Below, piece by piece: positions 1 through 9,268 of a stretch of DNA of 64,000 nt. The stretch lies in NCBI RefSeq assembly GCF_001426905.1, contig NZ_LMFQ01000021.1, forward strand, positions 16,471-80,470, read 5' to 3'. The number at the start of each line of letters is the position of its first letter. The first letter of the stretch is position 1. Source of the stretch: Caulobacter sp. Root1455. Its GTDB lineage: Bacteria; Pseudomonadota; Alphaproteobacteria; Caulobacterales; Caulobacteraceae. The notes beneath the pieces were generated by a model, which worked only from the letters and a program-made list of their open reading frames with translations, searched no databases and had not been told where the DNA came from. Position numbers and translations under genes: made by a program.

Positions 1-2007
1 CCAATCGGGCAGGCGCTCCAGCAGGGCCGCTTCGGACAGGTCGGGCCAGGTCTCGGCGTCCCGATCGCGCAGGAACGCCACCCGGCGGCGCAGGGCTTGG
101 GCACCCTCCCCCAGCGGCAGAGCCGACAGCCCCTCGCGTTCAACCTGGTTCAGAAGCGCCTTGGTCACCAGCCCCGGATCGACCTTGTCCAGCAGCCGCT
201 CCTCGACCACCAGCTTGCCAAGGCGCAGCAGGCGGCGGGCCCGGACCTTGCCCTTGGCGTCGGGCTCCAGCCGGTCCTCGGCCACCAATCGGTCGGCGAA
301 GGCCTCGCGCAGGGCCGTCTCGTCCAGCGGCGCGGCCAGCAGGATGCGGTCGCGGGCCTCGCCCCCGCCCAACTCGCCGACCGCCAGCCAGGTCTCGCGG
401 GCCAGGGCGTCGGTCGGTTCCAGATAGACCCCGCGCCCGCCGGCCAGCTGATATTCGCCCGGCTTGCCCCGGGCCCGCGCCACGCGTTCCGGATAGGCCT
501 CGGCCAGCAGCAGGGCGTCGTCGAGCGGCGCGGCGCCCGAGGCGCGGCCCGCTGACCGGGCCCAGCGTTCGGACAGCGTCCGAGCATCGCGGGCTCTCGG
601 CGAGCGGTCGCGCTGGAAGCTTTCCAGCCGGTGGCGCAGATCGACGTCGCGGCCGCCGAGGCCCTGCTCGCTGAGCACGGCGGCGATCTTCGCCCCCCGC
701 TCGGCCTGGCCGGAGGCGGCGGCGCGGACCACCATATGGGCCAGGCGCGGGGCCAGCGGCATGTCGGCCAGGGCCCGGCCGTGGGCGGTCAGGCCGCCCC
801 GCCCGTCCAGGGCCTGCAGGCGGTTGAGCAGGGTCCGGGCCTCCGTGAAGGCGGCGGCCGGCGGCTTGTCGAGGAAGGCCAGATCGCCAACATCCCGCGC
901 CCCCCAGCGGGCGAGGTTCAAGGCCAGGTTCGACAGGTCGGCCTCGAGGATCTCCGGTCGGGCGAACGCCGGCAAGGCCCGGGTCTCGGGCTCGTCCCAC
1001 AGGCGGTAGCAGACGCCCGGTTCGGTGCGGCCCGCCCGCCCCCGGCGCTGGTCGGCGGCGGCGCGGCTGACGCGGACGGTCTCCAGCCGGGTCAGGCCGC
1101 TGGACGGATCGAAGCGCGGCACGCGGGCCAGGCCGCAATCGATCACCACCCGCACGCCTTCGATGGTCAGGCTGGTCTCCGCGATCGAGGTCGCCAACAC
1201 CACCTTGCGCCGGCCCGGCGCGGCGGGAGCCACGGCGCGGTCTTGCTCGGCGGGCTCCAGCGCGCCGTAGAGCGGGGCGATATCGACCTCGGGTCGGCGC
1301 AGGCGCTCGCGCAGCAGGGTCTCGGCGCGCCGGATCTCACCCTGGCCCGGCAGGAAGACCAGCAGGCCGCCACTCTCCTCGGCCAGGGCCCGCTCGACGG
1401 CGCGGGCGACGCGCTCCTCCAGCCGCTGACGCTCGTCGCGGCCCAGATAGCGGGTGTCGATCGGGAACATCCGCCCCTGGCTCTCGACCACCGGCGCCTC
1501 GCCCAGCAGGGCCGAAATTCGCGCCCCGTCCAAGGTGGCCGACATCACCAGGATCTTCAGATCCTCGCGCACCAGGCCCTGGGCGTCGCGGGCCAGGGCT
1601 AGGCCCAGGTCGGCGTCGAGGCTGCGCTCGTGGAACTCGTCGAAGATCACCGCCGCCACGCCGTCCAGGCCGGGGTCGTCCAGGATCATCCGGGTGAACA
1701 CGCCCTCGGTCACGACCTCGACCCTCGTGCGGGCCGAGATCTTGGACTGCAGCCTCACCCGGAAGCCCACCGTCTCGCCGACGCTTTCGCCCAGGGTCTG
1801 AGCCATGCGGGAGGCCGCGGCCCGCGCCGCCAGCCGCCTCGGCTCCAGCATGACGATCTTGCCGCCGGCGACCCACGACTCGTCCAGCAGGGCCAAGGGC
1901 ACGACCGTGGTCTTGCCCGCGCCCGGCGGCGCGACCAGCACGGCGGCCTCTCGCGCGCTCAAAGCCGCCTTCAGGGCCGGCAGGGCCTCGTGGATGGGAA
2001 GGGTCAC
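1..2007 (-). CDS. hrpB: ATP-dependent RNA helicase HrpB (3' end outside window)
   Basis: The frame is open from a GTG at 2007 to the window edge, giving the first 669 residues of a protein that is normally about 810-830 long, so the C-terminal end is missing. An in-frame TAA lies four codons upstream of the GTG, and GTG is the first usable start; the protein begins VTLPIHEALPALKAAL. Visible DExH helicase motifs are Walker A (APPGAGKTT, about residue 27), the HrpB-type DEFH box in IFDEFHERSLDADLG, the SAT motif (VMSATLDG), and motif VI in the QRRGRAGRTEPG stretch. HrpB proteins are DEAH-type RNA helicases, nonessential in most bacteria, with a poorly defined role in RNA metabolism. The gene is divergent from the permease gene to its right. 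Confidence 0.93.
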   Translation of the reverse strand, partial: MTLPIHEALPALKAALSAREAAVLVAPPGAGKTTVVPLALLDESWVAGGKIVMLEPRRLAARAAASRMAQTLGESVGETVGFRVRLQSKISARTRVEVVTEGVFTRMILDDPGLDGVAAVIFDEFHERSLDADLGLALARDAQGLVREDLKILVMSATLDGARISALLGEAPVVESQGRMFPIDTRYLGRDERQRLEERVARAVERALAEESGGLLVFLPGQGEIRRAETLLRERLRRPEVDIAPLYGALEPAEQDRAVAPAAPGRRKVVLATSIAETSLTIEGVRVVIDCGLARVPRFDPSSGLTRLETVRVSRAAADQRRGRAGRTEPGVCYRLWDEPETRALPAFARPEILEADLSNLALNLARWGARDVGDLAFLDKPPAAAFTEARTLLNRLQALDGRGGLTAHGRALADMPLAPRLAHMVVRAAASGQAERGAKIAAVLSEQGLGGRDVDLRHRLESFQRDRSPRARDARTLSERWARSAGRASGAAPLDDALLLAEAYPERVARARGKPGEYQLAGGRGVYLEPTDALARETWLAVGELGGGEARDRILLAAPLDETALREAFADRLVAEDRLEPDAKGKVRARRLLRLGKLVVEERLLDKVDPGLVTKALLNQVEREGLSALPLGEGAQALRRRVAFLRDRDAETWPDLSEAALLERLPDW

Positions 2008-2254
2008 CCGGCGGGTTTAGCGGCGGCCGGCCAAATCGCCAAGCGGGCCGCCGAACCCGAGAGGCCGCAACGGTTGCGAAGCGTGCTGCGTCGCAACATC
2101 GGCCCGGCAGGCCATGGCCCATATTGCGCGCAACGGGGCGAACAATTACGCACGCTCTCCGCTTTACCTTGACCGCGTCCCGTTAACCGGGCCACGGTCC
2201 GCAAAATTTGTCTACGCGGTGCCCCGGGGGGAGCCGCGGGTCTCTGGAGGAAAT

Positions 2255-3838
2255 ATGTGGCGCGTTAAGTCACTGGATGCGATTCTAGCAACGGCTCAGA
2301 AGAAGTCGCTGCATCGCTCGCTCGGTCCCATTCAACTCACCCTGCTCGGCGTGGGCGCGATCATCGGCACCGGCATTTTCGTTCTGACCGCCGCCGCCTC
2401 CCAAAAGGCCGGCCCGGGCATGATGCTGAGCTTCGTGATCGCCGGCGCCGTCTGCGCCTTCGCCGCGCTCTGCTATTCGGAACTGGCCTCGATGGTGCCG
2501 GTTTCCGGCTCGGCCTACACCTACACCTACGCCGTGATGGGCGAACTGCTGGCCTGGATGGTCGGCTGGGCCCTGATCCTGGAATACGCCGTGGCCGCCA
2601 GCGCCGTGTCGGTGGGCTGGTCGGGCTACTTCCTCGGCATGATCGAGCACGCCCTGAATTTCCATTGGCCCGATGCGTTGCGAGCCGGTCCCGCGTGGTC
2701 GCTCAACGGCTTCGTGCCGGTCGCCGACTTCAGCCACGGCGTCGTCAACATCCCGGCCATCGTGGTGGCCTTGGCCGTGACGGCCCTGCTGGTCATCGGC
2801 ACGACCGAAAGCGCCCGGGTCAACGCCTTCCTGGTGCTGATCAAGGTCACGGCCCTGACCGTTTTCGTCATCCTGACCCTTCCCTTGATGAAGAGCGGCA
2901 ACTTCACGCCCTTCGCCCCCAACGGCTGGTTCGGCCCGCACGGGACGACGGGCATGGGCGTGTTCGGCGCCGCCGCCTCGATCTTCTTCGCCTATGTCGG
3001 CTTCGACGCGGTCTCCACCGCCGCTGAAGAGACCAAGAACCCGCAGCGCAACGTGCCGATCGGCCTGATCGGCAGCCTGGGCATCTGCACCATCTTCTAT
3101 CTGCTGGTCGCCGCCGGCGCGGTCGGCGCCATCGGCGCCCAACCCGTCATCGGCGCGGCGGGCGAAGCCGTGCAACCCGGTTCGGCCAGCTTCCAGGCCG
3201 CCTGCCATCTGGCCTCCAACGCCGATCAGCTGGTCTGCTCCAACGAAGCCCTCGCGCACGTCCTGCGTCAGGTCAACTTCCCGTTGGCCGGCTACCTGCT
3301 GGGCCTGGCCGCCAACCTGGCCCTGCCCTCGGTCATCCTCATGATGATCTACGGCCAGACCCGGATCTTCTTCGTCATGGCCCGCGACGGCCTGCTGCCG
3401 GAGAAGCTGGCCTCCATCCACCCCAAGTGGAAGACGCCGCACATCGTCACCATCGCCACCGGCCTGTTCGTGGCGATCGCCGCCGCCTTCTTCCCGGTGG
3501 GTCAGCTGGCCGACATCTCCAACTCCGGCACCTTGTTCGCCTTCTTCATGGTGGCGATCGCGGTGATGGTGCTGCGGGTGAAGGACCCGAACCGTCCGCG
3601 TCCGTTCAAGACGCCGGCGATCTGGCTCGTAGCCCCGATCGCCCTGGCCGGCTGCGCGTTCCTGTACCTCAATCTGCCGCTGGAATCGATCCTGGTGTTG
3701 CCGATCTGGGGCGCCCTGGGCCTCCTGATCTACTTCGCCTATGGCTTCCGCAAGAGCCATGTCGGCAAGGGCCTACGCGGCGAAGTCCACGAACTGGACC
3801 CCGATGCGCCCCCGACCGGCCTGCCCGGCGCGGAATGA
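2255..3838 (+). CDS. APC-family amino acid permease (CAT subfamily)
   Basis: A 527-residue polytopic inner-membrane transporter with about 12 hydrophobic helices. ATG 2255 was chosen because a good ribosome-binding site (GGAGG at 2246-2250) lies five bases upstream; the same frame is open further upstream but those residues are not transporter-like. The first helix carries the APC signature GVGAIIGTGIF, whose Gly-rich break binds the substrate carboxylate in this superfamily. The TESARVNAFLVLIKV stretch and the internal YVGFDAVSTAAEETKNPQRN motif are typical of the cationic-amino-acid-transporter branch. Expected activity is proton-coupled uptake of amino acids; the exact substrate cannot be read from sequence. 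It is a stand-alone gene followed by a strong terminator. Confidence 0.92.
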   Translation: MWRVKSLDAILATAQKKSLHRSLGPIQLTLLGVGAIIGTGIFVLTAAASQKAGPGMMLSFVIAGAVCAFAALCYSELASMVPVSGSAYTYTYAVMGELLAWMVGWALILEYAVAASAVSVGWSGYFLGMIEHALNFHWPDALRAGPAWSLNGFVPVADFSHGVVNIPAIVVALAVTALLVIGTTESARVNAFLVLIKVTALTVFVILTLPLMKSGNFTPFAPNGWFGPHGTTGMGVFGAAASIFFAYVGFDAVSTAAEETKNPQRNVPIGLIGSLGICTIFYLLVAAGAVGAIGAQPVIGAAGEAVQPGSASFQAACHLASNADQLVCSNEALAHVLRQVNFPLAGYLLGLAANLALPSVILMMIYGQTRIFFVMARDGLLPEKLASIHPKWKTPHIVTIATGLFVAIAAAFFPVGQLADISNSGTLFAFFMVAIAVMVLRVKDPNRPRPFKTPAIWLVAPIALAGCAFLYLNLPLESILVLPIWGALGLLIYFAYGFRKSHVGKGLRGEVHELDPDAPPTGLPGAE

Positions 3839-3876
3839 GATAAGACTTGAACGAGCGTTCATAACGCTTAGTTCGG

Positions 3877-3910
3877 ACGGGCGGAGGTCTTCGGATCTCC
3901 GCCCGTTTTC
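3877..3910 (+). terminator. Rho-independent terminator after the permease gene
   Basis: A perfect 10-bp stem (3877-3886 pairing with 3897-3906, extendable by a U-A and a G-U pair) is followed by TTTTC. It sits 38 bases after the permease stop codon. A smaller hairpin (3854-3859 with 3863-3868) precedes it. Confidence 0.8.
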
Positions 3911-3927
3911 GTTTGGAGCCGCCTAGA

Positions 3928-4641
3928 ATGGCCGACATGCCGATCCGCGCCGTCATCGCGCCGGTCACGCCGCTGCAGCAGAACTGCACGATCGTCTGGT
4001 GCGCCAAGACCAAGAAGGCCGCGATCATCGATCCGGGCGGCGAGGTGCCGCGCCTGATGAAGGCGCTGACCGACCAGGGCCTGACCCTGGAGAAGATCTG
4101 GATCACCCACGGCCACATGGACCACGCCGGCGGCGCGGCCGAGCTCAAGCGCCTGACCGGCGTGCCGATCGAAGGGCCGCACAAGGACGACCAGTTCTGG
4201 ATCGACCAGATCCAGTCGACCGGAGAACGCTACGGCATCCCCGAAGCGCGGATCTTCGTCACCGACCGCTGGCTGGACGACGGCGACGTGGTCACCCTGG
4301 GCGAGACCCAGTTCGAGGTGCTGCACTGCCCAGGCCACACGCCGGGCCACGTGATCTTCTTCCACCGCCAGGCGCGCTTCGCCCAGGTCGGCGACGTGCT
4401 GTTCCAAGGCTCGATCGGCCGCACCGACTTCCCGCGCGGCAACCACCAGGACTTGCTGGACGCGATCACCGGCAAGCTGTGGCCGCTGGGCGACGACGTC
4501 CAGTTCGTGCCGGGCCACGGCCCGATGTCGACCTTCGGGGCCGAGCGGCGGTCCAATCCGTTCGTCAGCGACCTGGCGATCGAGGCGATGAACATCCAGG
4601 GCAAGGACTACGCGGCGCCGGTCAACCGCTCGCCGGGCTAA
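3928..4641 (+). CDS. MBL-fold metallo-hydrolase, glyoxalase II-like
   Basis: A 237-residue metallo-beta-lactamase-fold enzyme. The zinc motif THxHxDH is present as THGHMDHAGG near residue 58, with the later ligands in LHCPGHTPGH, the VGDVLF motif (Asp ligand) and a final VPGHGP. This is the pattern of short glyoxalase II-like (YcbL/GloB2-type) enzymes, which hydrolyse thioesters; it lacks the C-terminal glutathione-binding extension of classical GloB. The start at ATG 3928 is favoured by a GGAG at 3915-3918; a TTG at 3913 in the same frame overlaps that site and is unlikely. The gene ends tail-to-tail with the EF-hand gene on the other strand, sharing three bases. Confidence 0.9.
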   Translation: MADMPIRAVIAPVTPLQQNCTIVWCAKTKKAAIIDPGGEVPRLMKALTDQGLTLEKIWITHGHMDHAGGAAELKRLTGVPIEGPHKDDQFWIDQIQSTGERYGIPEARIFVTDRWLDDGDVVTLGETQFEVLHCPGHTPGHVIFFHRQARFAQVGDVLFQGSIGRTDFPRGNHQDLLDAITGKLWPLGDDVQFVPGHGPMSTFGAERRSNPFVSDLAIEAMNIQGKDYAAPVNRSPG

Positions 4642-5087
4642 GGCGAACTAGTTCGGGGCCCGCGCCGGGCGGGCTGTTCAGCCTCGCTCAGCATGCCGTT
4701 CTTGTCGGCGTCGAGCCTGGCGAAGCGGGCCTTGCTGGCGGCCAGGGCCTCGGCCTCGGTGACCTTGCCGTCGTGGTCGGCGTCCATCGCGGCCATCATG
4801 CCGCCCCCGCCGCCGCCGGGCCCCTGGCCCTGACCGGCATCGGGGCGCTCCGCGCGACGCTCTTCCATCCGCTTGCGCATCGCGTCCAGTTCGCCGGCGT
4901 CGATCACGCCGTCATGGTTGGGGTCCATGCGCTGGAACCGGGCCTTGGCGGCGTTGTCGAACTCCTCGGCGCTGATCACGCCATCGCCGTTGGCGTCTTG
5001 GTTGAAGCGCGGCCCCTGGGCGTGAGCGAGACCGGCGACGGAGGCGAGGGACAGGACGGCCAGGGCCGTCGGCAGAAAGCGGGACAT
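4638..5087 (-). CDS. Exported EF-hand calcium-binding protein
   Basis: A 149-residue protein with an N-terminal Sec signal peptide (MSRFLPTALAVLSLASVAGLAHA, cleavage likely after AHA near residue 23). Four EF-hand loops follow: DANGDGVISAEEF, DPNHDGVIDAGEL, DADHDGKVTEAEA and the weaker DADKNGMLSEAE. A Gly/Met-rich linker separates the two pairs. The start is ATG 5087 with a GGAG upstream; a TTG four codons earlier is in frame. It is divergent from the response regulator at 5192, with only about 105 bp between them, so both probably share a control region. By its signal peptide it is periplasmic or secreted. I infer Ca2+ binding and a link with the adjacent two-component system. Confidence 0.88.
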   Translation of the reverse strand: MSRFLPTALAVLSLASVAGLAHAQGPRFNQDANGDGVISAEEFDNAAKARFQRMDPNHDGVIDAGELDAMRKRMEERRAERPDAGQGQGPGGGGGGMMAAMDADHDGKVTEAEALAASKARFARLDADKNGMLSEAEQPARRGPRTSSP

Positions 5088-5191
5088 GCTTGTCTCCAAA
5101 CAACAATTGCGAGGATTGGTCGCATGCGCGGGTTGCGTCCCTGTTGCAGGCGTGAAATCTGCTGGAGACGGGGGCGTGGAAAGAGCAAGTC

Positions 5192-5974
5192 ATGGAAAGT
5201 TCGCAAGATCCCGCGACGGCTTCCGCCGCCGCCTCCACGTCCGGCCAGAACACCGATCCGGCGCGCGGCGCGCGCATCCTGATCGTCGATGACGATCCCG
5301 GCATCCGCGACGTCGTGGCCGATTTCCTGGGCCGCCACGGCTACAGCATCGACACCGCCTCCGACTCCCGGACCATGGAACAGGCCCTGGCGCGCGGTCC
5401 GGTCGACCTGGTGGTGCTGGACGTCATGCTGCCCGGCGAGGACGGCCTGGCCATTTGCCGCCGCCTGTCGGCCGCCGACGGCCCCGCCATCATCATGCTC
5501 TCGGCCATGGGCGAGGAGACCGACCGTATCGTCGGGCTCGAGCTCGGCGCCGACGACTACCTGCCCAAGCCGTGCAATCCGCGCGAGCTGCTGGCCCGCA
5601 TCCGCGCCGTCCTGCGTCGCCGGCAGGAGCCGCGCACGATCGACGACGGCATGGGCGCGGCCTGCGAATTCGCCGGCTGGCGCCTGGACCTGGTCCGCCG
5701 CGAACTGCGCTCGCCGCAATCGGTGGTGGTCAACCTGTCGAGCGGCGAGTTCTCGCTGCTGCGCGCCTTCGTCGAGCGGCCACAGCGCGTGCTGACCCGC
5801 GACCAACTTCTGGACCTGGCCCGAGGCCGTGAGAGCGACGCCTACGATCGCGCCATCGACGTCCAGATCAGCCGGCTGCGCCGGAAGCTCGACGACGGCG
5901 GCGGCGGCGAGCTGATCCGCACCATCCGCAGCGAAGGCTATATGTTCACCTCCAAGGTCACCCGCACCCCATGA
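5192..5974 (+). CDS. OmpR/PhoB-family response regulator
   Basis: A 260-residue DNA-binding response regulator. The receiver domain starts near residue 28 (ILIVDDDPGIRDVV); the phospho-acceptor is the Asp in VVLDVMLPGEDG near residue 76, and the conserved Lys lies in DYLPKPCNPREL. A winged-helix DNA-binding domain occupies about residues 165-255 (SSGEFSLLRAFVE, RAIDVQISRLRRKL, IRTIRSEGYMF). An N-terminal tail of about 27 residues rich in Ala and Ser is unusual. Its stop overlaps the start of the sensor kinase by ATGA, so the pair is translationally coupled. The target is unknown; autoregulation and control of the flanking EF-hand genes are plausible. Confidence 0.93.
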   Translation: MESSQDPATASAAASTSGQNTDPARGARILIVDDDPGIRDVVADFLGRHGYSIDTASDSRTMEQALARGPVDLVVLDVMLPGEDGLAICRRLSAADGPAIIMLSAMGEETDRIVGLELGADDYLPKPCNPRELLARIRAVLRRRQEPRTIDDGMGAACEFAGWRLDLVRRELRSPQSVVVNLSSGEFSLLRAFVERPQRVLTRDQLLDLARGRESDAYDRAIDVQISRLRRKLDDGGGGELIRTIRSEGYMFTSKVTRTP

Positions 5975-7449
5975 CTGAACACGTGCGGGTCAAGGGCTCG
6001 AGCAGCACGCCGCTGTTCGTGCAGGCCCTGGGCCTGGTGATCGTGACCCTGGTGGCGGCGCAGGTGATCGCCATCGCCGTGGTCTTCAACCTGCCGCCGC
6101 CGCCGCCCGAGATCTACCGGCTGAGCGAGATCGCCCGCATCGTGAAGAGCGGCGCGACGGTTCAGCCGCGCGACGGACGCGCCCTGCTGATCCGCCGCCA
6201 CGCCGGACCGATCCGGGGTCTGGTCGACAACCGGCGGCGCGCCGAGTTCAAGGCCGCCCTCGCCCGTGAGGTCGGTGTCGACCCCGCCCGGATCGAGATG
6301 GACATCGACACCGGCCCGCGCTTCTTCGTCCGCACCCAGAAACGCACCTTCGTCCAGCAACTGCCACGGGACAGCCAGCGTCATCAGCCGCACGGCTTCG
6401 GCGGTCCGCGGATCGACGACGGCCCCGGACGCCCCGGCGGCCCCGGCGGTCCGCCGGAGGGCTTGGCGGGGCCGCCTCGCCTGCCGCGCCTCGGCGCCTC
6501 CCGCGATGAGCCGTTCATCGTCGGCGACTTCAAGGTGGCCATCCATCAGGACGATGGTCGCTGGACGATCGTCGAACCCAAGCCGGCCATCCGCTTCGAC
6601 AACTGGCAGCAGAGGATCCTGCTGATCCTGGCCCTGTCGGTGCTGTGCGTCTCGCCCCTGGCCTGGTTGTTCGCCCGCCGGTTGTCGGGTCCGATCAGCG
6701 CCTTCGCCGGCGCGGCCGAGCGCCTGGGCCGCGACCCGCGCGCCGCGCCCCTGGCCCTGCACGGTTCGTCCGAAGTGATCGCCGCGGCCAACGCCTTCAA
6801 CATGATGCAGGAGCGCCTGCGCCGTTATGTGGAGGACCGCACGGCGATGATCGGCGCGGTGGCCCACGACCTGCGCACGCCCCTCACCCGTCTGCGTTTC
6901 CGCATCGAGGCCGTGCCGGACGACGTGCGCGCCAAGCTGGCCTCCGACATCGACCAGATGGAGGCGATGATCGCCGCCACCATGGCCTTCGTCCGCGACA
7001 CCACGCGGCCGGCCGAACGCACCAAGCTGGAGCTGGCCTCGCTGCTGGAGAGCATCATCGACGAGGCGGCCGAAACCGGCGGCCGGGCCTCGGTGGAGCT
7101 GGGCGAAAAGATCATCATCGACGGCGACCCCGTCGCGCTGCGCCGCCTGCTGACCAACCTGGTCGAGAATGGCCTGAAGTACGGCGGCGCCGTGCAGGGC
7201 CGTGTCCGCGCCGAGGGCCATCTGGCGGTGATCGAGATCGACGACAACGGCCCCGGCATCGCTCCGGCCGAATTGGATCGGGTGTTCGAGCCGTTCTTCC
7301 GCAGCGAACCGTCGCGCAACCGCGAAACCGGCGGGATCGGGCTGGGCCTGGCCGTGGTCCGTTCGGTGGCCCGGGCCCACGGCGGCGACGTCACCCTGCA
7401 CAACCGTCCCGAAGGCGGCCTGCGCGCCCGGGTCGAGCTGCCGTTCTAA
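5971..7449 (+). CDS. Membrane sensor histidine kinase
   Basis: A 492-residue sensor kinase. Transmembrane helix 1 is at about residues 15-38 and helix 2 at about 214-234, bounding a periplasmic region of about 175 residues that includes a Gly/Pro-rich stretch (about 140-170). A HAMP linker follows, then HisKA with the phospho-acceptor in VAHDLRTPLTRLRF (His near residue 297), and a HATPase_c domain with the N box (LLTNLVENGLKYG), DDNGPGIAP and GIGLGLAVV. It pairs with the overlapping OmpR-type regulator. The stimulus is unknown; an EF-hand gene on each side suggests divalent cations, but this is inference. Confidence 0.92.
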   Translation: MTEHVRVKGSSSTPLFVQALGLVIVTLVAAQVIAIAVVFNLPPPPPEIYRLSEIARIVKSGATVQPRDGRALLIRRHAGPIRGLVDNRRRAEFKAALAREVGVDPARIEMDIDTGPRFFVRTQKRTFVQQLPRDSQRHQPHGFGGPRIDDGPGRPGGPGGPPEGLAGPPRLPRLGASRDEPFIVGDFKVAIHQDDGRWTIVEPKPAIRFDNWQQRILLILALSVLCVSPLAWLFARRLSGPISAFAGAAERLGRDPRAAPLALHGSSEVIAAANAFNMMQERLRRYVEDRTAMIGAVAHDLRTPLTRLRFRIEAVPDDVRAKLASDIDQMEAMIAATMAFVRDTTRPAERTKLELASLLESIIDEAAETGGRASVELGEKIIIDGDPVALRRLLTNLVENGLKYGGAVQGRVRAEGHLAVIEIDDNGPGIAPAELDRVFEPFFRSEPSRNRETGGIGLGLAVVRSVARAHGGDVTLHNRPEGGLRARVELPF

Positions 7450-7535
7450 CGTTCGGGTTGCTGAGCTTTCAGTTTGTTGCGGGCGCGCAAAAGCTGCGCC
7501 ATACGCCGGACACGCCGGTGCGGTTGATCGAGGAC

Positions 7536-8327
7536 ATGCAAATCCTGCCCCGTCGCGCCCTGACCAGCCTGCGCGCCACCTGCATCCTGATGTTCGCCGC
7601 CCTGTGCCTGGGCGCCTGCGCCTCCGGCCCGCCGCAGGACGGTCCGCGCGGTGACTGGGGCAAGGCGGCGCCTTCCCGACCGTCCGGCGAGGGCGAGGCG
7701 GGCGGACCGCCGCGCCGGCCGCATCGCAGCCTGTTCATCAGCCCGGCGGGCGAGCCGTTTCGCGCGGAGCCTGGCGCGCCCTACCCCGTCGCCGCCTGGT
7801 TCGCCGGCGCGGACGCCGACCACGACGGCGCCCTGACGCGCGAGGAGTTCATCGGCGACGCCCTGCGGTTCTTCGACAGGATCGACGGCGATCACAACGG
7901 CGTCGTCGACGGGTTCGAGGTGTCGGCCTACGAGACCCAGGTCGCGCCCGAGATCCTGCAGGGTTTCCAGGGCGGCGGCGAAGGTCCGGGCATGCGCGGC
8001 CAGGGCGGCCGCGGCGGCGGACGACGCGGCGGCGGCGGTCCCCCCGAGGGCGGGAGCGGCGGCGGCAAACGCGGCGGCGCCCCGATGGGCGGCATGCTGC
8101 AAGGCGCCACGCCCTACAGCCTGCTGGCCGAACCCGAACCGGTCATGGCGTCCGACGGCGACTTCGACCGCCGCATCACGCGCGCCGAGGCGGCCAAGGC
8201 GGCCAAGGCCCGCTTCGCCCTGCTCGACAGCGACGGCGACGGCCGGCTGCGCCTAGGCGACCTGCCGCGGACCCCGCTCCAGGCGCGTCTGGAGGGTCCG
8301 CGCGCTAGCTCACCAGCCCGGCGATGA
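7536..8327 (+). CDS. EF-hand lipoprotein
   Basis: A 263-residue protein with a lipoprotein signal peptide (hydrophobic ILMFAALCLGAC; lipobox LGAC, lipidated Cys at about residue 28). EF-hand loops are DADHDGALTREEF and DGDHNGVVDGFEV in the centre, with SDGDFDRRITRAEA and DSDGDGRLRLGDL near the C-terminus. Between them lies a long Gly/Arg/Pro-rich low-complexity segment (about residues 145-185). It follows the sensor kinase by 86 bp on the same strand and may be co-transcribed. The start at 7536 gives a proper signal peptide, although its ribosome-binding site is weak. The 3' end overlaps the convergent DUF1345 gene by 23 bp. Confidence 0.82.
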   Translation: MQILPRRALTSLRATCILMFAALCLGACASGPPQDGPRGDWGKAAPSRPSGEGEAGGPPRRPHRSLFISPAGEPFRAEPGAPYPVAAWFAGADADHDGALTREEFIGDALRFFDRIDGDHNGVVDGFEVSAYETQVAPEILQGFQGGGEGPGMRGQGGRGGGRRGGGGPPEGGSGGGKRGGAPMGGMLQGATPYSLLAEPEPVMASDGDFDRRITRAEAAKAAKARFALLDSDGDGRLRLGDLPRTPLQARLEGPRASSPARR

Positions 8328-8976
8328 TGTTGATCCCCAGGGCCAGGACGGCGGTGTTGTAGAAATAGGCGCAGACCGCCTGGGCGGTGACGAGGTTGCG
8401 CAGCTTGGCCGTCAGCACATTGTTGTCCGACACCTGGAACGTCGCCCCGATGCTGAAGGCCAGGTAGACGAAGTCGAGATAGCTGCTGGCCGGCTCGCCG
8501 GGGAAGAGAAAGCCCGGCTTGTCCGTTCCGTCGCCGAAGTGGCGATGGGCGTAGTGCAGTGTGAACACCGAGTGCAGAACCACCCAGGACAGCACCAGGG
8601 TGACGCCCGCGCAGGCGGCGGTGATCGCCTTGATCTCCGGTCCCTCGGACCGTGCGTGCAGCATCGCGGCCACCACCGCCACCAGGCTCGACAGGATCGC
8701 CGCCAGCACCATCAGCAGGATCAGCGACGGCTTCTCGTCCTCGGCGGCCGCCCGTCGACGCACCTCGGCCTCGTCGGCTGTCAGGAAGAGACGCCAGGTG
8801 GTCGTCACATAGAACAGGGCGCAGACGTCCCAGCCGATCAGGATATGCGTGCTGACCGGCGTATTTAAGTGACCCGCCGCGAGCCAGCCGAAAAGGCCCG
8901 CCAAGCCGGCGCCCCATAGCCGCCAATGGCGCGATATTGCTGCGCTTTCAGGTTTTCTCGGTCGGGCCTTGGTCAT
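8305..8976 (-). CDS. DUF1345 family membrane protein
   Basis: A 223-residue inner-membrane protein with about five hydrophobic helices. The C-terminal signature of DUF1345 is clear: DFVYLAFSIGATFQVSDNN, then a helix ending in FYNTAVLALGINIIAGL. The start at ATG 8976 follows a GGTGAG; the frame is open further upstream but that would run into the neighbouring promoter region. Function in the family is not known. It overlaps the EF-hand lipoprotein gene tail-to-tail. Confidence 0.83.
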   Translation of the reverse strand: MTKARPRKPESAAISRHWRLWGAGLAGLFGWLAAGHLNTPVSTHILIGWDVCALFYVTTTWRLFLTADEAEVRRRAAAEDEKPSLILLMVLAAILSSLVAVVAAMLHARSEGPEIKAITAACAGVTLVLSWVVLHSVFTLHYAHRHFGDGTDKPGFLFPGEPASSYLDFVYLAFSIGATFQVSDNNVLTAKLRNLVTAQAVCAYFYNTAVLALGINIIAGLVS

Positions 8977-9091
8977 GCCGCTCACCTTGTTCGCCGCAGG
9001 CTTAACACCAAACTCTGCAATTTTGTCTCGCCTGTTGGGTGAACCGAACGCGACTTCACCGGTTACTTCACTGGAAGCATGGAAGGACGAC

Positions 9092-9259
9092 ATGACGGAC
9101 CCCGACGCTCCGCCGCCGATCGAGCCCTCGCAACCCGACTACGACCCGGGCGCCACGCCCGACGAAGAGCCGATGCGCGAGCCGCCGGTCCAACCGGGCG
9201 ACGACCGGCCTTATGACCGTTCAGCCACGCCGTTCCCCCCCGTGACCAGTCCCGATTAG
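9092..9259 (+). CDS. Small acidic Pro/Asp-rich hypothetical protein
   Basis: A 55-residue ORF beginning MTDPDAPPPIEPSQPDYD with a good ribosome-binding site (GGAAGGA at 9081-9087). It is rich in Pro, Asp and Glu, has no hydrophobic segment and is probably disordered and cytosolic. It ends 9 bp before the KGG-repeat gene and is likely co-transcribed with it. I do not recognise a family. Confidence 0.55.
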   Translation: MTDPDAPPPIEPSQPDYDPGATPDEEPMREPPVQPGDDRPYDRSATPFPPVTSPD

Positions 9260-9268
9260 GAGCAACCT

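Noticed and set aside
2285..3760. 491-codon open frame opposite the permease gene
   Set aside because: Antisense shadow of a clear transporter gene; its translation is His/Gly/Asp-rich and unlike any protein.
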